Shown here piece after piece: positions 6,881 to 16,225 of a DNA stretch of 64,000 nucleotides. The DNA comes from Salinisphaera sp002433465 (GTDB lineage Bacteria; Pseudomonadota; Gammaproteobacteria; Nevskiales; Salinisphaeraceae). Made by a program: the position numbers and the translations under genes. The notes under the pieces are model-generated. The model did not search any database. It had not been told where the DNA came from and saw nothing but the letters and a program-made list of their open reading frames with translations. Position 1 is the stretch's first letter, and the number at the start of each line of letters is the position of its first letter. The stretch is from the NCBI RefSeq assembly GCF_040361435.1, contig NZ_APNL01000007.1:145429-209428 (forward strand), in the 5' to 3' direction.

Positions 6881-8902
6881 CTATCCGCGTTCGAGCAGCA
6901 GATTGCCCTTGCGGTCGACCGAAGCGGACCAGCCCGGCGCCACCCAGGTCGTCGTCACGGTTTCGCGCAGAATCGCCGGGCCGTCGAAGCACTGACCCGC
7001 GCGTAGCGCCTGTCGCGCGTAGACCGGCACCTCGCCATCGCAGCCGTGGACGGCGACCGTTTCGGCCGGCGTCGGTGCGCCCGTGCCGGTTTCGATATCC
7101 GGCAGCGCCACGTCGGGCACCGGCCCGGCCCGATGCAGGCGCAGATTGACCAGCTCGACGCTCAGATCGAAACGATGCCCGTAGCGCGCTTCGTGGGCCT
7201 GGTGGAACCCGTCTACCAGCTCGGCCGGCTCACGCCAGGCGAGATTGAGCGACGCGCTCTGGCCGGCGTAGCGCAGATCGGCGCTCAGGCGTTCTTCGAT
7301 ATCGACCGCGTCGATGCCTTCGTCTACCAGCTCGTCGCGGGTGGCCTCGCGCAGCGGCGCCAGCCAGGCATCTATTTCGTCCGCGTCCATCTCGGCCAAC
7401 GGCTGCAGAATACTCAACGAGCGCTCGCGTGAGCGCCGGGCAACGAGCATACCCAGCGCCGACAGGACCCCGGCAAACACGGGAATGAGCACCCGCTTCA
7501 TGCCCATGCCCTGAGCCAGTGCGCAGGCATGCAGCGGCCCGGCGCCACCGAAACACAGCAGACTGTCGTCAGCCACGGATTCGCCGCGGGCCACCGAAAT
7601 CACCCGCAGCGCGCCGGTCATGGCTTCATCGGCGATGCGCAGAATGCCCGCGGCGGCTTCTTCCACCGACATATTCAACGGTTCGGCGATACGCGCGACC
7701 GCACGGCGCGCGGCCTGCACGTCCAGCCCCATATGGCCGCCCAGCTGGGTCGAGGCCGGCAGGCGCCCGAGCACCACATGGGCATCGGTCACGGTCGGCT
7801 GCTCGCCGCCCTTGCCATAGCAGGCCGGCCCCGGTTGCGCACCGGCCGAGGCCGGGCCGACCTGCAACAGGCCGCCCGCATCCAGCCACGCGATCGAGCC
7901 CCCGCCGGCGCCGATGGTATGCATATCCACCATGGGCACGGCCACGGGATAGCCGGCGATCCGGGTCTTGCTGGTCAATGCCAGTTCGTCGGCCACCAGA
8001 GCCACATCGCTGCTGGTGCCGCCCATATCGAGCGTGAGTACGCGCTCGAGTCCGGCCGAACGCGCCACGAAACGGGCGCCGAGCAGGCCGCCGGCGGGGC
8101 CGGACAACAGCAGGTTCACGGCGTTGTCGGCGGCCTGATCGACGCCGACCGTGCCGGCCGCGCCGTGCATGATCGCCACCCGTTCCAGCGCGTTTTCCAG
8201 GCGCCGCAGATAGCCGCCCACGGCCGGCCCGAGCGCGGCGTTCAGCCACGTTGCAATACCGCGTTCATACTCGCCGTATTCCGGCAGCACGCGGCTGCCG
8301 CGCGCGATGGCCAGCTCCGGCAGTGCCTTGCGCAGCGCGGATTCGATGGCGGCTTCGTCGTCGCCGTTCAAGAAGGCGAACAGCAGGTTGATGGCCACTG
8401 CCTCGACGCCCGCCTCGCGCAGCTGTGCCACAAGCGCGTCACACATCGCCTCGTCGAGCGCCACGAGCGACTGCCCCAGCGCATCGCTGCGCGCGTCGAC
8501 CTCGAAACACAGTTCGGACGCCACCGGCACCGGGTTGGGCGCGGGTTCCAACGCATACAGCTCGCGCCGGGCCTGGCGGCCGATGGTCAGCACATCGGCA
8601 AAGCCCGTGTTCGCGATATAGGCCGTACGCGCCAGATTGTTTTCCAGCAGGGCGTTGGTGGCCACCGTAGAACCATGCACGATGCGCCAGTCGGCGGCCG
8701 CCTCACCGGCAAAATGGCGTACGCCGTCGATCACGGCCTGCTCCGGTGCCTGCGGCGTGGACGGGATCTTGTACACCGCCAGCGCGCCGTTCTCGCGGGC
8801 GATCACGTCGGTGAAGGTACCGCCGGTATCCACGCCCAGCTCGCCGGCGCTGCGCGAAATCGATTGCGGCTTTGTCGAACGATCGTCGTGGTTTAGGGTC
8901 AT
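6881..8902 (-). CDS. Hydantoinase/oxoprolinase family protein, HyuA-type subunit
   Basis: A 673-residue member of the HyuA family, the ATP-dependent subunit of N-methylhydantoinase, 5-oxoprolinase and acetone-carboxylase-type enzymes. Near the N-terminus it has the phosphate-binding signature GVDTGGTFTDV. It also carries TLDMGGTSSDVALV in the ASKHA-like core and GNLLLERG at the end. The ATG at 8902 is preferred because AGGA precedes it and the family signature follows closely; the frame stays open to 8983, which would collide with the divergent ABC gene. No HyuB partner lies next to it, so the substrate cannot be inferred. Confidence 0.85.
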   Translation of the reverse strand: MTLNHDDRSTKPQSISRSAGELGVDTGGTFTDVIARENGALAVYKIPSTPQAPEQAVIDGVRHFAGEAAADWRIVHGSTVATNALLENNLARTAYIANTGFADVLTIGRQARRELYALEPAPNPVPVASELCFEVDARSDALGQSLVALDEAMCDALVAQLREAGVEAVAINLLFAFLNGDDEAAIESALRKALPELAIARGSRVLPEYGEYERGIATWLNAALGPAVGGYLRRLENALERVAIMHGAAGTVGVDQAADNAVNLLLSGPAGGLLGARFVARSAGLERVLTLDMGGTSSDVALVADELALTSKTRIAGYPVAVPMVDMHTIGAGGGSIAWLDAGGLLQVGPASAGAQPGPACYGKGGEQPTVTDAHVVLGRLPASTQLGGHMGLDVQAARRAVARIAEPLNMSVEEAAAGILRIADEAMTGALRVISVARGESVADDSLLCFGGAGPLHACALAQGMGMKRVLIPVFAGVLSALGMLVARRSRERSLSILQPLAEMDADEIDAWLAPLREATRDELVDEGIDAVDIEERLSADLRYAGQSASLNLAWREPAELVDGFHQAHEARYGHRFDLSVELVNLRLHRAGPVPDVALPDIETGTGAPTPAETVAVHGCDGEVPVYARQALRAGQCFDGPAILRETVTTTWVAPGWSASVDRKGNLLLERG

Positions 8903-8981
8903 GATCCTGTCAGCGGATGATTCGGCATCGTCGTCCCCGTGTTGTACGGGCTGGACGCTGTCGGTGTGCCGGGAAACCATC

Positions 8982-9917
8982 ATGAAAAGCGATTTGAAGC
9001 TCGTAGCGCAAGGGCTGGTCCGCGATTATGCCGGCCGACGCGCGGTCGACGGCGTGGATCTGTCGCTCGCCCGCGGCGAGGTGCTGGGCCTGCTCGGGCC
9101 CAACGGCGCCGGCAAGTCCACCACCCTGCGCATGCTCGCCGGCACCCTCGCGCCCGGCGCCGGGCGCATCGAGATCGCCGGCTTCGACATGGCGCGCTCG
9201 CCCCTGCAGGCCAAGCGCCATCTGGGCTATCTGCCCGAGCATCCGCCGGTGTACGCAGAACTGACCGTCGATGAATACCTCACCTTCTGTGCCCGGCTGC
9301 ACCGTATCGGCCGCGGCCAGCGCCCTGCGGCCATCGACCAGGCCAAGGCCGACTGCGGGCTCGAGGACGTGGGCCGGCGCCTGATCGGCAACCTGTCCAA
9401 GGGCTATCAGCAGCGCGTGGGCATTGCCCAGGCGATCGTGCATCGTCCGGACGTGCTCATCTTCGACGAACCCACCGCCGGGCTCGACCCGAACCAGCTG
9501 CGCGGTATCCGCGAGCTGGTGGCACGGCTGGCAGCGCGCCATAGCGTGATCGTATCCAGTCATATCCTGTCGGAAATCGAGGCGGTCGCCGCACGCGTGG
9601 TGATATTGCACCACGGCCGGATCGTGCTCGACGAGCGCACCGGGGGTATCGAGCATGCCCCGGCGATGGTCGATATCATGCTGCGCGCCAGCCCCGATCA
9701 GGACACGCTGGCCGCGCTGGCCGGCGTCCAGTCAGTGCAGCGCATCGGCGACGGCCGCTGGCGCATTGTCCCCGAAGCCGGGCGCGATATTCGCGGCGCG
9801 CTGGCCGAAACCGCCGTGCAACAGGGCTGGCAGCTGCTGGAAATGCAAAGCCACACGCCCGATCTGGAGAGCCGTTTTCGGGCCCTCACAAGCGACAGCC
9901 CGGACCACGCAGCATGA
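8982..9917 (+). CDS. ABC transporter ATP-binding protein (GldA-like)
   Basis: A 311-residue nucleotide-binding subunit with Walker A GPNGAGKST, signature LSKGYQQRVGIAQA, Walker B VLIFDEPTAGLDPNQ and the H-loop SSHILSE. The C-terminal extension of about 80 residues is typical of ABC-2 type ATPases. It is the first of four genes (ATPase, permease, GldG-like, DUF4340) found together in many proteobacteria and related to the GldAFG gliding-machinery transporter. The cargo is unknown outside Bacteroidota. The frame is open for another 115 codons upstream, but MKSDLK at 8982 begins the domain. It overlaps the next gene by four bases. Confidence 0.92.
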   Translation: MKSDLKLVAQGLVRDYAGRRAVDGVDLSLARGEVLGLLGPNGAGKSTTLRMLAGTLAPGAGRIEIAGFDMARSPLQAKRHLGYLPEHPPVYAELTVDEYLTFCARLHRIGRGQRPAAIDQAKADCGLEDVGRRLIGNLSKGYQQRVGIAQAIVHRPDVLIFDEPTAGLDPNQLRGIRELVARLAARHSVIVSSHILSEIEAVAARVVILHHGRIVLDERTGGIEHAPAMVDIMLRASPDQDTLAALAGVQSVQRIGDGRWRIVPEAGRDIRGALAETAVQQGWQLLEMQSHTPDLESRFRALTSDSPDHAA

Positions 9918-10684
9918 ATGCCACCCGTGCCATCACCGCCCACGAACTCAACCGGCTGTTCGTCTCACCGCTGTCGTGGACACTGCTGGCCGTCACCCAG
10001 CTGCTGCTGGGCATTCTCTTCGCCCTGTCGCTAACCGACATCAGCCTCAACCCGCAAACCGTGGGCGAGTACGACGGGATTTCCGCCATCGTCGGCGGCG
10101 GCGTGTTCCGTTTTGCCACGGTGGTGCTGTTGCTCGTGGTGCCGCTTTTGACCATGCGCGCCTTTGCCGAGGAGCGTAAGAGCGGCAATCTCGACCTCAT
10201 GCTGGCCGCGCCCGCGCCGCTCTGGGCCATCGTGCTCGGCAAGTTCACCGCGGTGATGGGCTATCTGAGCCTGATGTTCGTGCTGATTGCCGCCATGCCG
10301 CTGTCACTGGCCCTGTTCACGCCGCTGGATCTCGGCCTGTTGTACGCGGGTCTGATCGGCCTTTGGCTGGTCATGGCCGCTTTTTCGGCCATCGGCCTGT
10401 TCGTGTCGTCGCTCACCCGCGAGCCCACGCTGGCCGCGGTGGCTACGCTCGGCGTGCTCATGCTGCTGTGGCTGTTCTATGCCGTATCGACGTTCGACTG
10501 GCAGCCGGTGGTGCTCGGCACCACCCTGCCGTTCGGCGATATCGCCCATGCGCTGTCGCTGATCGGCCACCACGATGCGCTGCTGCGCGGGGTGTTCTCG
10601 AGCGCGGACGTGCTCTATTTCCTGATCTTCACCCTGTGTTTTCTCGCCCTGACCGTGGTGCGACTCGATATGGATCGTCACTGA
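9914..10684 (+). CDS. ABC-2 type transporter permease (GldF-like)
   Basis: A 256-residue inner-membrane protein with about six hydrophobic segments. The early ITAHELNRLFVSPLSWTLL and the RAFAEERKSGNLDLMLAAP loop are characteristic of ABC-2 permeases in GldF/NosY-type systems. It should pair with the ATPase encoded immediately upstream, with which it shares an ATGA overlap. Its own stop overlaps the following gene by one base (TGATG), so all three are probably translated in a coupled manner. Confidence 0.92.
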   Translation: MNATRAITAHELNRLFVSPLSWTLLAVTQLLLGILFALSLTDISLNPQTVGEYDGISAIVGGGVFRFATVVLLLVVPLLTMRAFAEERKSGNLDLMLAAPAPLWAIVLGKFTAVMGYLSLMFVLIAAMPLSLALFTPLDLGLLYAGLIGLWLVMAAFSAIGLFVSSLTREPTLAAVATLGVLMLLWLFYAVSTFDWQPVVLGTTLPFGDIAHALSLIGHHDALLRGVFSSADVLYFLIFTLCFLALTVVRLDMDRH

Positions 10685-12027
10685 TGCGTGCCAGTCACGG
10701 CCTGTCGCTTGCGCTGATCGTTGTCGCCGCGCTCATGGCCGGCGCGGTCAGCCAGCGCTTTTCGATCAGCGCGGACTGGACCGCCGGCAATCGCAATTCG
10801 TTGTCGCCTGCCAGCCGGCAGGTGCTGGATGCCCTCGACGCCGGCCCCGTTTCCTTCACCGCCTATATCTATCCCGGCCCGCGCCGTGCCGAGGTCGCCG
10901 AGCGGCTGGAGCGCTATACCCGCGCCAGTTCGCAGGTGCATCTGGACTTCGTCGATCCGGCCCGCGACCCGCAGCAGGTGCGTGCGCTGGGCATCGGCGA
11001 TCAGGGCGCGGTTCAGATCCGCTATCAGGGGCGTAGTCAGACGGTGACCGACTTCAGCGAAAAAAGCGTAACCAACGCCCTGCAGAAGCTCTCGGTGGCC
11101 AAGAACCAGTGGATGGTGTTTCTGTCCGGACACGGCGAACGCTCGCCTGCCGAGGAATCCAACGGCGGCTACAGCGAACTCGCGGCCGCGCTCGATGCCC
11201 AGGGCATGGCTACCCGCAGCCTGAATATCGCCGAGGCAGCGGCCATTCCCGACAACGCGGCCCTGGTGGTCGTGGCCAGCCCCCAGCGCAGCCTGCTGCC
11301 CGGCGAAGTGCGCATGCTGCGCGACTATGTCGAGCGCGGCGGGGCCCTGCTCTGGGCCGACGACCCCGGCCCGCGCTATGGTCTGGAACCGCTGGCCCGG
11401 GATCTGGGCCTGAGCTGGCTGCCCGGTACGGTCATCTATCCGGATTTTCGCGAGCTGGGCACCGGCCACCCGGCCATCGCGCTGGTCGCCAACTATCCGA
11501 ATACGCCGATCACCGAAAACCTGACCCAGATCGGCCTGTTCCCCTATGCCGGCGCGCTGGCACGGCTCGATAATGCCGCCGCCAAAGGCTGGAAAGCCGA
11601 AACCTTTCTGCGTTCGAGCACGCGCAGCTGGCTGGAAACCGGCCCGATCGACGGCCAGCAAAGCCTGACCTTCCAACCCGACCAGGGCGATATCCGCGGG
11701 CCGCTGGACATGGGCATCGCCCTGACCCGTGCCGTACAGACCGACGCCGGCCGGTTCGCCCAGCGCGTAGCCGTCATCGCCGACAGCGATTTCATGACCA
11801 ACGGCCATCTCGAACGGCTCGGCAACCGCCCGCTCGCCCTGGCCCTGTTCCAGTGGCTGGCCTTTCGCGATGCCCAGATCGCGGTCGATGTCGCCAAGGC
11901 GCCGGATACCCGCCTACAGCTCAGCCCGGCCCAGATCCGCGGCTTCTGGTGGGTGTATGTGCTGATCCTGCCGCTGGGCCTGATCGGCTTCGGCCTGTTG
12001 CGCTGGCAGCGCCGACGCCGCCGGTGA
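10684..12027 (+). CDS. GldG family ABC transporter accessory protein
   Basis: A 447-residue protein with one N-terminal membrane helix (LALIVVAALMAGAV). A large periplasmic domain follows, containing the GldG/DUF4350-like features NRNSLSPASRQVLDALDAGP, VAKNQWMVFLSGHGER and ALLWADDPGPR. A C-terminal membrane helix (WVYVLILPLGLIGFGLL) and an Arg-rich tail close the protein. The ATG at 10684 overlaps the permease stop; the longer open frame upstream is the permease read out of phase. It is expected to form the auxiliary periplasmic part of the transporter. Confidence 0.88.
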   Translation: MRASHGLSLALIVVAALMAGAVSQRFSISADWTAGNRNSLSPASRQVLDALDAGPVSFTAYIYPGPRRAEVAERLERYTRASSQVHLDFVDPARDPQQVRALGIGDQGAVQIRYQGRSQTVTDFSEKSVTNALQKLSVAKNQWMVFLSGHGERSPAEESNGGYSELAAALDAQGMATRSLNIAEAAAIPDNAALVVVASPQRSLLPGEVRMLRDYVERGGALLWADDPGPRYGLEPLARDLGLSWLPGTVIYPDFRELGTGHPAIALVANYPNTPITENLTQIGLFPYAGALARLDNAAAKGWKAETFLRSSTRSWLETGPIDGQQSLTFQPDQGDIRGPLDMGIALTRAVQTDAGRFAQRVAVIADSDFMTNGHLERLGNRPLALALFQWLAFRDAQIAVDVAKAPDTRLQLSPAQIRGFWWVYVLILPLGLIGFGLLRWQRRRRR

Positions 12028-12034
12028 GCCGTCC

Positions 12035-12982
12035 ATGAACCGCAAACGCCTGATCTTCAATGCGGTACTGGTGCTGGGCATCGTGGTGCTCGCCATTCTG
12101 CTGTGGCAGTTCCGTACCCCGGCACCCACGCCGCCAGAAACCGTCTCCGCCATCGACCCCGACGCGCTCACCCATGTGGAAGTGCATCTGCCGGATGCGG
12201 TGGTCGAACTCGATCGTGCCAATCCGGATGCCGACTGGCGGCTGCAGGAGCCGATTTCCGCACCGGCCGATACAGCCCCGCTGCAGGCCCTGCTGGCCCT
12301 GGCCGAGGCCACGCCCAGCCAGCGCTACGAACGCGGCGCGATCGACGACGGCACTACCGGCCTCGACGACCCGGCGCTGGTGGTTCGCTTCAACGGCCAG
12401 GCCCCCATTCTGGTGGGCAACGCGGGCCCGGCGCCGACCAGCCGCTATGTCGCCACGCCCCATGCCCTGCTGCTGGTCAAGGCCGAACGCCTGGCGCGAT
12501 TGCCCGCCACCTGGCGCAACTGGGTCTCGCCTACGCTCATAGCCGACGATGCCGACCTGACCCAGCTCACGCTGCCGCGGCTGACGCTCGCGCGCAGCGA
12601 AACCGGCGGCTGGCAGGTAGAGCCGAAGAGCGCCGATCGCGGCGCCGACTATGCCCAGGCCACGATCGATGCCTGGCGCCATAGCCGTGCCCTGTCGCTG
12701 GAACCGGTGGATGCCTCTCGCGCCCGCATTGCGCGGGTGACGTTGCGCTACGCCGACGAGCGCATCCGGCGGCTGGACGTGATCGAACGCGAGCCCGAGC
12801 TGATCCTGCGCGACGACGACCGCGGCATCGACTACCACTTCGCCCCGCATCTGGCTGCGCCGCTGCTGGACATGCAGCATCCGGACACGCTCGGCGCCGG
12901 GCGCGCACGCAGCCTGCAGCCCTCGGCCATTCCGTTGACCCCGAGCGGAGACACGACGAACACCGCGCCTGCCGCCGACTAA
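12035..12982 (+). CDS. DUF4340 domain-containing protein
   Basis: A 315-residue protein with an N-terminal membrane anchor (LIFNAVLVLGIVVLAILLW) and a periplasmic domain of the DUF4340 type. That domain has repeated beta units such as VEVHLPDAVVELDR and WRLQEPISAPAD, the tandem modules expected of the family. It is the last gene of the Gld-like ABC cluster, seven bases after the GldG-like gene. It probably associates with the periplasmic part of the transporter; the biochemical role is unknown. Convergent with the RND operon. Confidence 0.85.
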   Translation: MNRKRLIFNAVLVLGIVVLAILLWQFRTPAPTPPETVSAIDPDALTHVEVHLPDAVVELDRANPDADWRLQEPISAPADTAPLQALLALAEATPSQRYERGAIDDGTTGLDDPALVVRFNGQAPILVGNAGPAPTSRYVATPHALLLVKAERLARLPATWRNWVSPTLIADDADLTQLTLPRLTLARSETGGWQVEPKSADRGADYAQATIDAWRHSRALSLEPVDASRARIARVTLRYADERIRRLDVIEREPELILRDDDRGIDYHFAPHLAAPLLDMQHPDTLGAGRARSLQPSAIPLTPSGDTTNTAPAAD

Positions 12983-13081
12983 AGGACGCTACGACGCTTT
13001 CTTGACCCGAACGGTCTTTCCAGAGCCGCGGCTGTGCCGCGTACGCGCCGGCGCGCGAACTGCTGACTCAACGCGATCGAA

Positions 13082-16000
13082 TCAGGCCGATTTCGCCGTC
13101 CGCCGTTCACTCAACTGCAGCACACCGGTCAGCATCGCGGGCAGAAAAGTGACCGTGGTGGCCATCGTGAACAACAGCCCGAACATCACGATCGCGCCCA
13201 GGCCGCGATAGAGCTCGGTACCCGCGCCCGGCAGAAACACCAGCGGCGCCAGGCCGAAGGTGGTGGTGATGGTGGTCATCAGAATCGGGCGCAATCGTAC
13301 GGCCACGGCGTCCTGGACCGCCTCGATCGCGGCCATGCCGGCGGCCACGTTGGCCCGCGCCCGCTCGACGATGAGAATCGGGTTGTTGACCACCGTGCCC
13401 ACCAGAATGAGAAAGCCCAGCATGGTGATCAGGTCGAAAGGCTGCGACAGCGCCGTGAGCCCGACCAGCGGCAGCAGCGCGCCGACGCCGTTGAGCATGG
13501 CCAGCCCCACCACGCCGCCGGCAATACCCAGCGGCACGGTGGTGAGAATGAGCAGCGGATAGCCCCAGTGGGAAAAGATGGCGACCAGCAGCAGGTAGCA
13601 CACGCCGATGGCGACGCCATAGTTGCCCATGAGCGCATTGCGGGTGACTTCCAGTTCGTCGCTGGCCCCGGAAATATCCAGCGCCAGCGAGGCATCGATC
13701 GCGCCCTGTTCGCGCAGATGGTCGATCACCTCCCGGTTGACCCGATCCACGCCGGCTTCCAGCGGTACGCTGGACGGCGGGATGACGCGAATGGTGACCG
13801 TACGCCGGCTGTCCAGGCGTCGGATCACGTCGGTATCCACCGTCGGCACCACATCGGCCAGCGCGATCACCGGCAGCACGCCTTCGGATGTAGCGATGGG
13901 CAGCCGCGATATGGCATCCACGCTGTCCGGCTTGCCGGCGGCGTCGTAGAGATAGATATCGACCTTGTCGTCCGAGAAGAAATACTCGTCGACATAGGCA
14001 CCGTCGGTGAGCGCGGCGATGGTATAGCCCATATCGGCCGCGTTCAGGCCCAGCTCGGCAATACGGGCATGGTCGGGCTCGATACGCAGCAGCGGCTGGC
14101 CGAGGGTGAGCGTGGACGGCTCGGCGAGCACCTGCGGGTTGTCGAACACCGTATTGGCACGGGCATAGATCGCCTCGGCCGCGGCATAGATGGTGGCCAG
14201 GTCCGCGCCCGAGATATCGATATTGATCGCCCGCGTACCGCCGTCGTTGGACGAAATGATCGAACCCTTGGTGGAGAAGGCGCGCATGCCCGGATAGGCC
14301 TCGAAGCTGTCGTTGAAGGCCGTCATGAGCGCGCCGATCTCGCGGTCGTTGACCGGCTCGGCGATCACGCGCAGCTGGTTGGTACTCACGCTCATGTTCA
14401 GATAGGCGATCGCCGGCATGGCACCGTCGTCGGCTTTGATATCGCCGTTTTCGTTCGGCACGTAGCGCATGAAGCGCTCACGCAGCTCGTCGGCAATGTC
14501 GCCGAGTTCGGTGAGGTTGTAGCCGGCCGGCGGCAGCATGGAAGAAAACGTCTTGGCCTCCTCGCCGTCGGGCAGATATTCCGCCGGCGGCGTAAGCACG
14601 AACACGCCTAAGCCCAGCGCGCCGGCAATCGATGCCATGGTCAGGTAACGCCGCGTACGCATCGCGATAATCCAGGCGCACAGCGCCAGAATGCCGCGCG
14701 ATAGCGGCCCGTTCGCGGTCTGCGCCGCGCCCGAGTCGCGGGGCAGGATGCGTGCCGCCGCGGTCGGCACCACCATGATCGCGACCAGCATCGACACCAG
14801 AATCGCCGCCGAGATGGCGATGGAAATATCCGAGAACAGCTGGCCGGCCTTCTGGGTGATGAACAGCACCGGCGCGAACACCATCACCGTAGTCAGCGTA
14901 GAGGCCAGCACCGCCGGCCAGACCTCGCGCACGCCGTCTATGGCTGCCTGCCAGCGGCGGGCGCCTTCGCTGCGCTTGCGGGCGATGTTTTCGAGTACGA
15001 CGATGCTGTTGTCCAGCGTCATGCCGATGGCAAAGGCAATGCCGGCCAGCGAGATCACGTTGATGGTGCGCCCGAACGCGGCCAGGCCGATGAACGCCGC
15101 GATCGCACAGATGGGAATACCCAGAATCGCGATCAGCGTGGCGTAGACCGAGCGCAGGAACACGAACATCACGATCGCCGCCAGCACGGCGCCGATCGCC
15201 AGATTGCGATACACGCTGGCGATGGACGCACTGACATAGCGCACGTCGTCGGAGGTCAGGCGCATGCGCATGCCCGCCGGCTCGAGCACGCTGGCATTCA
15301 GCTCGGGCAGCAGCGCGAGCATGTCGCGCTTGATATCGATCACGTTGGAGCCGGGCTGACGGCGTACCTGCAGGTTGACCACCGGCTGATCGTTGTAGAA
15401 CCCCAGCTCGCGCACCTCGGCATGGTCGAGCTGAATTTCGGCCACGTCGCCGAGCGTGGTCACCGAATCGCCGCGCCGCGAGAGCACCACGTTGGTCAGA
15501 CCCGAGACGTCGTCGAAGCGACCGACCGTGCGCACCAGATAACGGCGCTTGCCGGCATCCATGTCGCCGCCGGAAATATCCTGGTTGCGGGCACGAATCG
15601 CATCGCGCACGTCGGTCATGGAGATATTGCGGGCCGCCAGCTTCGACGGATCGATATGGATCTGTACCTGGCGTTCGGCGCCGCCGCCGACCTGCACGTC
15701 GGCCACGCCTTCGACACGCTCCATGCGCCGGCGCACCTCGTCGTCGACGAAATCGCGCATGAACGCCATATCCAGGCCGGCCGGATTGCCGGCCTCGGCC
15801 GCCACGCTCAGATACATGAACGAGTTCTGGGAAAAGGAGGCCGCGACCACCTCCGGCTCGTTCACGTCCTCGGGGTAGCTGGGCACCTGCATGAGCGCGT
15901 TGGTCACGCGGATGAGGGCTTCGTTGACGTCGGTGGAGAAAGGAAACTCCAGCTCGATCTCGGCCTCGCCGGTCTTGGCCTCGGCGCTCATGCGCTGCAG

Positions 16001-16222
16001 GCCGATGATATTGGCGAGATATTCCTCCTGCTCGATGAGGATTTCGTTTTCCACGTCCTGCGGCGTGGCGCCCGGCCAGCTAGTGGTCACGGTGATCGTG
16101 CGTACCGCCAAGTCGGGAATCATCTGTACCGGAATGCGCATCGCCGCGAGCACACCAAACAGACAGATCAGCAGCACGACGATGGTCATCAGCGTGCCGC
16201 GCTTGATCAGCGCTTCGAACAT
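13082..16222 (-). CDS. RND efflux transporter, inner-membrane pump
   Basis: A 1046-residue proton-driven resistance-nodulation-division pump, the normal length. It opens with the cytoplasmic/TM1 sequence FEALIKRGTLMTIVVLLICL and then the large periplasmic loop. The TM4 proton-relay segment reads GMTLDNSIVVLENIARKR, with one of the two Asp residues of AcrB-type pumps replaced by Asn, as in several non-AcrB HAE/heavy-metal branches. A second half repeats the topology and ends with GTVVNNPILIVERARA and a final TM block. It is transcribed with the adaptor gene three bases upstream. No outer-membrane channel gene is nearby. The substrate (drug, solvent or metal) cannot be told from the sequence. 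Confidence 0.93.
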   Translation of the reverse strand: MFEALIKRGTLMTIVVLLICLFGVLAAMRIPVQMIPDLAVRTITVTTSWPGATPQDVENEILIEQEEYLANIIGLQRMSAEAKTGEAEIELEFPFSTDVNEALIRVTNALMQVPSYPEDVNEPEVVAASFSQNSFMYLSVAAEAGNPAGLDMAFMRDFVDDEVRRRMERVEGVADVQVGGGAERQVQIHIDPSKLAARNISMTDVRDAIRARNQDISGGDMDAGKRRYLVRTVGRFDDVSGLTNVVLSRRGDSVTTLGDVAEIQLDHAEVRELGFYNDQPVVNLQVRRQPGSNVIDIKRDMLALLPELNASVLEPAGMRMRLTSDDVRYVSASIASVYRNLAIGAVLAAIVMFVFLRSVYATLIAILGIPICAIAAFIGLAAFGRTINVISLAGIAFAIGMTLDNSIVVLENIARKRSEGARRWQAAIDGVREVWPAVLASTLTTVMVFAPVLFITQKAGQLFSDISIAISAAILVSMLVAIMVVPTAAARILPRDSGAAQTANGPLSRGILALCAWIIAMRTRRYLTMASIAGALGLGVFVLTPPAEYLPDGEEAKTFSSMLPPAGYNLTELGDIADELRERFMRYVPNENGDIKADDGAMPAIAYLNMSVSTNQLRVIAEPVNDREIGALMTAFNDSFEAYPGMRAFSTKGSIISSNDGGTRAINIDISGADLATIYAAAEAIYARANTVFDNPQVLAEPSTLTLGQPLLRIEPDHARIAELGLNAADMGYTIAALTDGAYVDEYFFSDDKVDIYLYDAAGKPDSVDAISRLPIATSEGVLPVIALADVVPTVDTDVIRRLDSRRTVTIRVIPPSSVPLEAGVDRVNREVIDHLREQGAIDASLALDISGASDELEVTRNALMGNYGVAIGVCYLLLVAIFSHWGYPLLILTTVPLGIAGGVVGLAMLNGVGALLPLVGLTALSQPFDLITMLGFLILVGTVVNNPILIVERARANVAAGMAAIEAVQDAVAVRLRPILMTTITTTFGLAPLVFLPGAGTELYRGLGAIVMFGLLFTMATTVTFLPAMLTGVLQLSERRTAKSA

Positions 16223-16225
16223 CGA

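Noticed and set aside
8637..8981. N-terminal extension of the GldA-like ATPase
   Set aside because: This part of the open frame is antisense to the HyuA-type gene; the ABC domain begins at MKSDLK (8982).
10678..11808. A 376-codon minus-strand frame opposite the GldG-like gene
   Set aside because: The plus strand carries a coherent GldG-like protein there; the antisense frame is a by-product of high G+C.
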